Below are positions 1-11,500 of a stretch of DNA of 64,000 nt, piece by piece. The first letter of the stretch is position 1; each line of letters opens with the position of its first letter. The stretch is from Cristatella mucedo (lineage: Eukaryota; Bryozoa; Phylactolaemata; Cristatellidae), in the NCBI GenBank assembly GCA_009760855.2, contig WPIO01000020.1, forward strand, positions 4,192,001 through 4,256,000. The letters run 5' to 3'. Made by a program: the position numbers and the translations under genes. A model generated the notes under the pieces. The model was given only the letters and a program-made list of their open reading frames with translations, did no database searches and was not told the origin of the DNA.

Positions 1-119
1 ACCCGCGCTCGCTTTTCTTCTTCTTCTTCCTGCTCTTCTGCCGCCACCACCTCTTCCTCCTCCTAATCCCTTTCAACAGATGAAAAATAGCGTTCCTCTT
101 TTTTTGAGCAACCCGAGGT

Positions 120-1310
120 TCGGCGAGCCGAGCGTCCCACCAGCCGATTCCGCCCGCGCGCGCTCCTCGGGGCCAACTGCGCGAAGTAACGCCGCACGAG
201 CGTCGCGCTAGCAACATAAATCCGGAGCAGGTCGGTGCGCTCGCGCGGTCGTTCGCCGCCGACTTACCGACACGAACGAGTCGCCGACTGAGCGCGGCCG
301 GCAGCTACGGAGTTGCCCCCCCCCCCCACTACTAACCCTCTACAAACGTAAACAGGCGGCCTTCGGCTGCGGCGGCGAGTCCGGGCGGATAGCTGCGGCG
401 CCGCGGCTGGCGGCGCTAACTCGCGCTGTCGGGCGGCCCTGTCCCACCGTCTTCTATAAGCCTCTTTCTCGCAGGCGCTTCCGCGAAACCGGCCCTCTGC
501 ACAGCAGCTGCGGCTGCCAGGGAATCGGGCGCGCGCGCTCACGCGGGCTGGCTAACGGCGCTGCATCGTGGGGCGGGCGGCAAGGTGACTGCGCCCTCAC
601 ATCGCGGCCGCTGGACGGCCGCTAATGACCCAGCAGGGATAAGCCTCTTGTTAGCGGGCTCGCGAGCACCTCGTTGTGGCTATTGGATAGGGGGCGGTCC
701 TGGGTTTCCGGGGGTGGGAGGGCCGCATCCCCTCAACCGTGTCCGTCGTCTTAACGTTAGTTGTACTCGTCGCACCGGCTATCGCACTGAGGCTAGCGTT
801 AAGCTGTTCGCACGAATAAAGAATATCTTACATGTGTGACGCTCTGCCCTCGGGAAGAAGCCTGATTTTGTTGTTTTTTCCCGGTAGGCAGTGGAATGCT
901 CGCCGCGGCCGATATTTTACCCTTTCTGTTAGCGGCGGTTGGCGGCGGCGGCAGCACTCGCCGCTGGCTGCCGACTCTTCTTTGTTAGCGGGTGCGTGCG
1001 CGCGCGCCCGACCTCTGTCCGCCCGGTCGTCCGTCGGACGATTGCCGTCCGAATCGCTGACGCAGGTAGGAGAACCTGGTCGGACGCCGTCTCTCGCGCG
1101 TGGCCAGAGGATCGAGACGCTGCGCTCGCTTGCTGCGGAACGCTCGTCTGCGACGCCGCGGTCGCGAATCGTAGCGCCTCGATCGTAGCGCGGATCGTAA
1201 CCCGGCTCGACTCTCGCGCGCGACGGCGTACTGTCGGCTTGTGCTGGCTGCCCCGTTTCTAGCCGTACTCGCTAAACGGCAGCAGCGGTTCCGCTGGCTA
1301 CAGCTACAGC
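120..1310. promoter_or_regulatory. CpG-rich block, candidate C1GALT1 promoter and 5'UTR
   Basis: This stretch is very CpG-dense (many CGCG, GCCG and CGGCG runs) and stops abruptly near 1310, where AT-rich GATATA repeats begin. It lies upstream of C1GALT1 on the same strand, and that gene's first coding exon starts with an apparent 3' splice site. A good donor, CAG|GTAGGA, occurs at 1063-1068, so a non-coding first exon could end at 1065. No TATA box is evident. Short ORFs here show no protein-like pattern. Promoter function is inference. Confidence 0.4.
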
Positions 1311-3380
<2,070 letters not shown>

Positions 3381-3600
3381 GGTGCCATGGATGCACGGTG
3401 GCAGTACTTTGCGATCGGCTGCCTTATTGGCGTTCTGTCGTCCGGTTTCGTGCAGTGGAGGCAAGGGCAGCAGCAGGATTTGCTGTCGAGTCGTGCCAAG
3501 GCAGCTGCGGCGCTGTCAAACCGACAGATCAGGCATGCCGCCGTCGATTCGGGCAGCAACTTCTCGTTGGCAGCCATAAGAAGCCTGCCGCAGAGCACCG
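3381..3600 (+). CDS. C1GALT1: C1GALT1 exon with start codon and signal anchor
   Basis: A pyrimidine-rich tract ends in TAG at 3378-3380, so this is probably a 3' splice site and the exon starts at 3381, six bases before the ATG. That implies an upstream non-coding exon. The coded peptide begins [20 protein letters not shown], a short N-terminus plus a hydrophobic anchor, then a polar stem region. The donor is G|GTGAGC at 3601 and leaves one coding base over. Intron 1 is 896 bp. Confidence 0.8.
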
Positions 3601-5456
3601 GTGAGCGAGTGCCGTGGCTGCGACTGCAGTAACCTGGCAAGCAGCAGCAAGTGGGCAAGTGGTATGTCCGCGGAAAAAATAAATATATATTACTCATTTG
3701 TGTAGCACCCTAAAAGAACTTTTTCTCTATTCAGGCACTGCACATGTGCCTCGGGGCTCGAGGCCACGACCTTGGTCGAGGCGAGCACCTTAACCACTAG
3801 GCCAATCAGCAATTTTCTTAGCTCACGGTTAGCATCGGATACAACAATGTTATGCTCACCCGGTAGAAACAGTAGAGCAAGGGTCGGCTGATTCAGCAGG
3901 CTCATTTATAAACTAGCAGAGAAGCCTTTAGCTGCTATCATAACCACTTGCTGTGGGCTATAAAGAGCCGTGATGGCACACTAGGTAAGGTGGCTGCTTT
4001 TCACGATCTCGATCTCGAGGTCTTGGATTTTGATTTGGAGCGATTTTGAAGGCTAGCTGAGGAAGTCGGCAGCAGAGAATTAGCTGCCAAGGACAGGATG
4101 TGCCGGGGTCGGTAAGAATTGTGCGGAGATGTATTCCAGTCTATGACCCCCTCCCCAGAGCAAAAGTGCATGTACCGGCTGTCTGTAGATGAATGGACAT
4201 GGCAGCCAATTCGTGGTCTTCTGGGGGTGCGGAGAGAGTGGGGGGGGGGCTCCTCAAGCAATTCAGCCAGGTTCTAAGCAGTCATACAGGGGCTGCAACT
4301 TTGTCGGTCAGATTGCCAAGTCCAACAATTCGTGTATCCCCTGCTCTACCGAAAAGCCGGGGTAGTTCGTTTAGCATAGGAGGCTCGCTAGCTAGCTAGC
4401 TGACTAAACTTCTCTGGACGATTTCCCCTTGCCGCGGCGGCCGCATGCGCCGCTGGCTCGGTGAGCGACGGTTCGAGGGTTGCTGCAACGTTGCAGGCGT
4501 GCCTCCCGCCGAAGACTCGTCGATGGCCGTCGACCTGTACAGCCGCGTGCGTGTGCTCTGCTGGGTCCTGACGAGTCCGGCCACCCTGGCGACAAGGGCT
4601 GCCAAGGTGAAGGACACATGGGGCAAGCGGTGCAACAAGCTGCTGTTCATGAGCTCAGAAAACAACACTTTTTACCCGGCTATCAGTACGTGTTGCTCGC
4701 GAGTCGGCGACCGGCAGGCTGTTGCCCCCTCATCAAGCGGCGCGTCGTCATCCTGGGTTCTCTCACTTCTAAATCTTCTGGGTCCTCTAGATCCCTTCGC
4801 TCTTTTGCTACGGCCTACCTTTGTGAAGTACTTCTCAAGCGATTTCCCTCGAACCTTGCACCCGGCTGACCCTGGTCGTGTTGCCGTGTGGCTAGCCAAC
4901 TTCAACTCCTTCGGAGGCCATGCCTTTGGTTGATTGACTCCCGGAGCCTGGAACGTGCTACCTGCTGACATCGACTGACTCGACGAAATTCGAAAATGAC
5001 ACAGAAAAGGCAACCTTTTCCTCAAAGCGTTCAGTTCGTGTCATCTTGCGCTTCTTTTCCAGCTTATTTGAAGTGCCCAGAAACAGGTTTACTTCTCTTG
5101 GCTCGCCATGCAAACATGTTGTTAGTGTCGTTGTTATTGCTATTAACACCATCATGATCATCATCATGATCATCATCATCATCACTAGTACCAGGCTTCT
5201 GCCACAGCTGTAGCTCCCTGAGCTGTGCCAGTGAGTTCCTTTATGGGTTTTTTCTCTTTGCCCCATCGTTTGTCCATCTGCAGGTCTGTCACACGGCAGC
5301 AGCTGCCACGTGGCTGCCACGTGGCCTGCCAGCTCTGCTCTGCCGTTTTACTCTCGGCACGTTAGCCCACCCACCCCGCTACAGTAGCAGCCTGCTGTCC
5401 TGCGCCGGCAGTGCCTTCGGCCCCGGAGTGCACAGCCAGGCGTTTGTACAGATGCA

Positions 5457-5502
<46 letters not shown>

Positions 5503-8481
5503 AGTGAGCTGCCCTTAGTCTATATATAGTCAGGCTGCCGCTGCTGAATTTCGGCCGAGTGTGCTCGTTCGATCTTGTTTGCAAAAGAAGTGTAGTGCAC
5601 CACGGCTGACAAGGTGAAACTGCTTATCTGGCAGCATCAGAGTGGACTGTTCCATTTGATGGGTTAGCGTGACCTATGCATTTTGTGCAACTGCAGACCT
5701 GGGCGTGCTCGAAGGCAGAGCTCACCTCACTGGAAAGACCATGCATGCTTTTAAATACATCTACGATCATCATTTCAACGATGCTGACTGGTTTCTGAAG
5801 GCCGACGATGACACGTACGTGGTCATGGACAACCTGCGATTGATGCTTGCCTCCAAGAACCCAGCCGAGCCCGTTTTCTATGGCCACCACTTCAAGACAC
5901 TGGTGAAACCCCAAGGTTACATGAGTGGAGGTAAGAGACGTTTCGCCCCACCCCACGTGGCCACCGCCACCTCTGGGCCCACCTGCGTCCCCGACCTGTG
6001 TCCGAATCGAGCTCATGTGGTTATTTGTCCCGAAGCACCGTATTAAGCACAGTTTGCAAGTGTAGAAGCTATTGCTGCCAAGTGGCAACCAGATTTACTG
6101 TAGTGAGGCTCTGAGGAAATAATTCTACCATACTCTGTTGTCGTGGAGCTGCCTGGCGTCTAGACTTTCGAAAGGGGCTCGAAGCTCACTCTTGTTTCCT
6201 TAGTGGTGATAAATTTGGATCCGTAAAGTTTGAAGTATTTCGCATTCTTTATCCTTCTGGTGTTGGGATGGTGTTTCTACTGGCCACACTATACGCTATA
6301 GTTGTGCATTCGCAACGCCATCACCGGGCCGCCGCTGTAATACAAACGTGGCAGCTTCCTCGTCCGATCAGAATCCGGCCACAAACACAGCGCTCGTAGC
6401 GGTGCTAGTCCCAGCCGCCAACGGACGACGACGAGTACCGTTGAAGCTTGAACCTTGTATCGCCGCTAGCGGCTACTGTAGGTACTGCACCAATGCATGC
6501 AGATATGGCAGCAATAGAGTAACCCGGCAGCTGCAGAGTGCTCATACCTTAGCATAACAAGTCCATACTACTTGTGTAGGGAAGTCTATTTGACAGTCAC
6601 AGGGGGCGGTGGGGTAGCAGGCATTCAACAGCCACCATGACACATACCAACGGCTCAGTGACCTAGATCCCAAATCAGTTCAAATGCCAGTGCCGACTCA
6701 AGAAGCACACAACTGACTGCTCATCTCATGGTATGGGCTTACTTTGGGCCTCAACCATAGATTACCGCATAATAGGTGCATAGCCGCTGCAATTCAAAAA
6801 CTGCAAATAATAAATATTAGTCATATCTATCTGGCTGATATAGCTCGAAGCCGTTTCAACTGGATTGGTACTTTGGATCCTTGCCCGTGAAAAAAATGTC
6901 ATGCAGTTTTCTTTGGTTTTTGTAGAGGCTTATTTTGTGGAGCATTTGCTATATGCTTGCTGTCTGAAGCATTTTGGACAAGCTGAGGTAGTGAACTTGT
7001 TATAAGGCTACGACGTGTATGAAGGCTTAGTGCTTACAAAGCATCGTGTCGACCCATTGGGTGTATTCGTAGATTTAGTCGGCACCCTATTTGGGACAAA
7101 GAGTTGGCGTGGTTTTAGCCGAAAGCACATTACTGCTATTTGGGTAGCTAAATACCCTATTGGGCAGAGAAAGCATTGGCTGTTCTCTAGCTTTATAAGA
7201 TTTAACAAGTCGTTCTGACGGAAATCGACCCTTATTGAGCTTCGAGTACCATGAAAATGTTTTGATGTGAGACAAAGAGAGCTTAAGGCCATGTCATCAG
7301 TTCTTACTTGTAAAGATTGGCACAAGCGACTGCCAGGAAGAATCCGAATCCCACAGGCCAAGATCGAGGAATCAGCCTTACAGTCTGCTTTTTGATGGTA
7401 GGTCCGAGATTTCTGAGGCAGCCGAACAATCAGGAACAGACCGGAAAAGTATGCTGCCTTTGAAGATATTGCATAGGAAGACTATTCTGTAGAACTGCAA
7501 GAGTTCAGGAAAACGGAGATTTATTGGTAAAGAAAGCTGTCTATAGAAGGGGGTGTCGACATTTTTTATGATTTATATAAAAGCGTATATAGTTGGCAGC
7601 AGGTATGTGTTCGGGAATAACCTCTGCTCACTTTTTATTTGCCGACAAACGGGAAACTGTACGTCCCCCTCAATTCCGAGAACTCTCTTGTTGCCGAGTG
7701 AGAGTGAATGTATCAGCCCAATAACAAGGCTAGTCTCGACTTCGAACTATTGACACAGTGGGGACTTTACTGATTCGATGCTAGCTTGCACCTGAGACAA
7801 ACTCTCGCGTGTCTCGACTCCAAACGGTCGCCAGTGTGTTGACGAAGCTTAAGTGTTCCAAGCTGAAATGATCCGGTCAAAATTGCTAGTTAAAGCCACT
7901 TGGTTTTACTGCTTGGCCTATACTGTGGCAAGACTTAGCAAACGACCAATCGTAATGGACCGTAATGGACACACCTTCACTGCTTTGCAAAGCTCGGTGG
8001 ACAACGTGATCCTCAAAATCATCGGTGCGTTCCACGAGAGTTCCTGTTTGTAGGACAGTGTGAGCTCTTTTTGTAGGAATCAGATCATAGGGCAGTAGGC
8101 GAGAAGGCAATCGTGAAAGGTTCAGTAGGAGGTGAATTGTTGAGGGCTATTTCCTATCTCCACTAACGAAACCAGTTGTTCAGTGACCACTCTGGAATTG
8201 GAGTTAATAGGTGGTTAGAAGGGTGCAACCTCGACCGTGTCAACTTTCTGCTAGAAAGAAGATCAAAGCAGGACAAAAGCAAGATGGACCGTATGAATGC
8301 TGCTAAAGAGTGGAATAGATTCATCTCTTGCCAGCTGTGGTCTGTTTAAGATTTTTTCAAGTTTGCTACGTGAGCACAATCACTTGAACCCCCGTCCCTC
8401 TATTTGAACCTAATAAGTTGCTTCTGCCGACCTAGTTTCTTGGCGCCTTGTACTATTAGTACCAGTATTAGTGTCTCTGTA

Positions 8482-8575
<94 letters not shown>

Positions 8576-11500
8576 GCGCTCAGAGCCTCTGTTTCTGATC
8601 GATATCAGCCATTCTGAGGGGAGGACGAATGGGGACAGAATGCTGCTACTCTGCTTGTGCATGTTACGTAGTCGAAGGCTAATAGTCAGCCGGTAGTGAC
8701 CTCTCACTCCGAGCAGGAGCTCAGCTCTCTGCTCCTATGCTTGTCCAACCGATAGGTGTCTTTGGCATCAGCTGGCCGGCGGCTATTTGCAGCTTACAGA
8801 GAGCACAAACAGCCGATTGGCCGTACCACATCGTGAAAAGCTGTTTTGCTCAAATGTTTCCGAGTAACGATGTAACGTAAGTGGATTTCTGCTCGATTGC
8901 ATGTATCGCCTCTGCTGTCTACGAGATCTTTCGTCGAATCAGCCTGTCAGCAGTGGTATGCTTCAGAAATCGGGAAAAACAGTTGGCTACGAATCGCAGC
9001 CTTTATGAATAATCTATTGGCTTTGTGGCCTAATACGATAGTGGTCACTGTTTCTTCCACGCTTGCTTGAGCTGGTGGCATGTTGGCTGCTGCTGTGGTG
9101 GCTCTTGCCTTGCTTGTGCCGAGAGCTCTCCTCTTGATTTGCATGACCTCAAGCATGCCAGTCCAGCCAGGTGGCGCTGATGCACATGAGCTGCTCGATC
9201 GCAACCGAGGCACGGGGCACTCTGTCGCCTGCATGCAGGCTGCATGCAGGCTGCATGCGCCATGTCGCCTGCATGCAGGCTGCACGCTCGAGCTTCCTTG
9301 CTTCCCAGAAGCCTGCTCTGCCATCCAAAGCTTCGAGTCTGCTGCAGCCTCCGTGCTCTACCGCTGTGGCAGAGCTTCCGAGCAGACTGTCCACACTGCG
9401 AGGTAGCAGCGCAGCAGCAGAGGGCCGGCCGCCACCCCTCCGAGACGGCATTAATTGTGCGCGCAGCGATGCCTCTGACGTCGCTCCGATCTGCCGCCTC
9501 CTGTTGGCGCCTAGGTGCCGGCTACGTGCTGAGCCGCGAGGCACTGCGGCGCTACGCCGAGCGAGGTCACCACCGGCAGGGCATGTGCCGCGAGGACGGC
9601 GGCGCCGAGGACGTGGCCATGGGCCAGTGCCTGCAAAACCTCGGCGTCGTCGCCGGCAATTCGTACGACGCGTCGGGCCGCAGCCGCTTCCACTGCTTCA
9701 CGCCGGCCGGCCACATGCACGGCCCGTATCCTGCCTGGTATCGCAAGTTTGACGGGCACGGCGCCAGATTGGTAACTGAGCGGCTCCCCTGCTTGCTCGC
9801 TTGCTGCTCGGGTCGTCTGCACCACAGCTGCCGCGGCAGCAGCCGAAATGCGACCGACCTGCACGGATTGACATTTGCCCAGTGCGGACAGCGATTCCAT
9901 TTTCCTGCTCGAACCCGAGAGCAGCAGTCGGCTCTTCTTTGCTTGACTCGAGTCATCTTCGTCTTTGTCATCTACCCGCACCTCTGGCCACACTGGTCAG
10001 GCCTGTCATCGACCCACGTTGCCCTGCCAACAGTGTCCTCGGTCCAGCCACCAGAAAGGGGTCATTAGGCTGGACAGGAGCATCGCCGCCCACTGCCCCA
10101 TAGAGTTTGAAGACTCGTTCCATTCGATTGGCAAGCTGATTACCTTCATGTAAGCCTCCTCCCAAGCAGCTCGGTCAGGCTCTCATCGTGTAGCCCCTTT
10201 CAGCTGGGGGGGGGAGGTTGAGCTTCTAGATAAAATAGCAGTCATAGATAGCAATCATAGTGGTCATAATAGTCAGCCTCTGCAATCTCTTCGCTTTTCC
10301 AGCCATCATCGGCTGAGATGCTGCCTGATACCCAAAATGGATTTGATAACATCAGCCGGACAAGCAGCACACACTGCGAATGGGTTTTATGTGAGAAATA
10401 CATTGCTCTGGATAGCAATAATAATAAAGATATCAAATAGTGCAATTCGTCAAGTCAGGATATATCGTGTCACTAGTTGGAAGTGAGTTCCAAGCTTTGC
10501 TAGCATACAAATTAAAGGCATTGTCTCCATAGGATTTGAGGTTGGTCTGAGGCACCGCCAAGGGATTTGAGTCAGTGAGTGTATAAGTCAAGAAAGACGG
10601 GATGTGTCAGAATTACATAGACTGGCTTACCTTCGATATCTTTGTCTTAGTAGGCCCAAGTTTTGGTAATAGTGGTAGCAGAAAGTAGGCGGCCTTGACC
10701 GTGGCGCTGATGTGGATGTCTAGTGAAAGCTCACTTTGGAACAGGACAGTCAGATAGATTGCATATAAATGCAACAATAAATGCAACAAATAAATATAAC
10801 ATAATATATAATAATAATAAATAAATAAATAGTATATAATATATATATATATATATATATATGAAGAATAAATAAATAAATAATAATAACAAATAAATGC
10901 AACAGGAGATGCAATGCTTGCCGAGCCCTTTTCAGGGGTGTGGTTTTCCTATGTCTGAGTAACATTAGGTTTGGCCATAGCTACTAGGTTGGTTTTATCA
11001 TCATTCGATTGGTAAAAGTGTGCTACCACCCAAGTGTTAATGTCAGCAACACACGCTGCAAAGAATTTGATAGAGCTTGACGTGATTGAAGGTAGGAAGG
11101 GATCAAAGCTCGAGACAGGCTCCTGGGGTACCTCCACCAACCCTTTAAAGGCTCCCCAAGCAACCGTTGCCCATTGATATCGACGCACAGAAATCACCCC
11201 TGCGATTGGACCTAAACCATTGCCATGCAGTGTCAGTAATACCCAGATGAGACGACAGGCGATCAAGACGGATTCGGTGATTAATTTCAAAATACACTGA
11301 GCAACCGGAAGCCGTTTGCCGTGGGATTGGTCATAGAAAAGTAGTATCACCTCGGGTGGGACCGATCTTGGAGCCTCTGCCTTACCGTTCTATTTTTAAT
11401 GTATGTTAATGCTCTAACCCATTGAGCTATCGAGACTACTCTTCCAACCGCCTTGAACGCAGGGCCATGGAGCCTCGGCTTTGATTGCCACACACGTGCT

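Larger units (their letters stand above)
5931..9514 (+). other. C1GALT1: C1GALT1 intron 3, mostly unrecognised sequence
   Basis: A 3584 bp intron. At about 7000-8350 the + strand reads like a decayed coding region: several protein-like blocks (for example around 7853-8050, with [19 protein letters not shown]) interrupted by stops and frameshifts. I do not recognise the family. A CT/GT compound microsatellite is at 8488-8574 and a CTGCATGCAGG-type palindromic repeat at 9225-9290. No LTR or SINE was recognised between 5931 and 8480. Confidence 0.5.

Noticed and set aside
264-1262. Several overlapping ORFs in the first kilobase
   Set aside because: Expected by chance in CpG-rich DNA; Arg/Ala/Ser-rich in all frames, no domain.
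5348-5584. Ser/Leu-rich ORF
   Set aside because: It reads across the (AG)n microsatellite; no other protein-like content.
5624-6088. 154-codon - strand ORF opposite C1GALT1 exon 3
   Set aside because: Antisense of the DxD exon and its intron; no independent evidence.
8404-8707. ORFs on both strands with Ser-Leu, Cys-Val and Arg-Glu runs
   Set aside because: Products of the (CT)n(GT)n tract.
9149-9993. Long - strand ORFs opposite C1GALT1 exon 4
   Set aside because: Antisense shadows of a GC-rich exon; no motif.
9244-10068. 274-codon + ORF as one protein
   Set aside because: Only 9515-9771 is the C1GALT1 exon; the rest is intron read-through with good splice signals on both sides.
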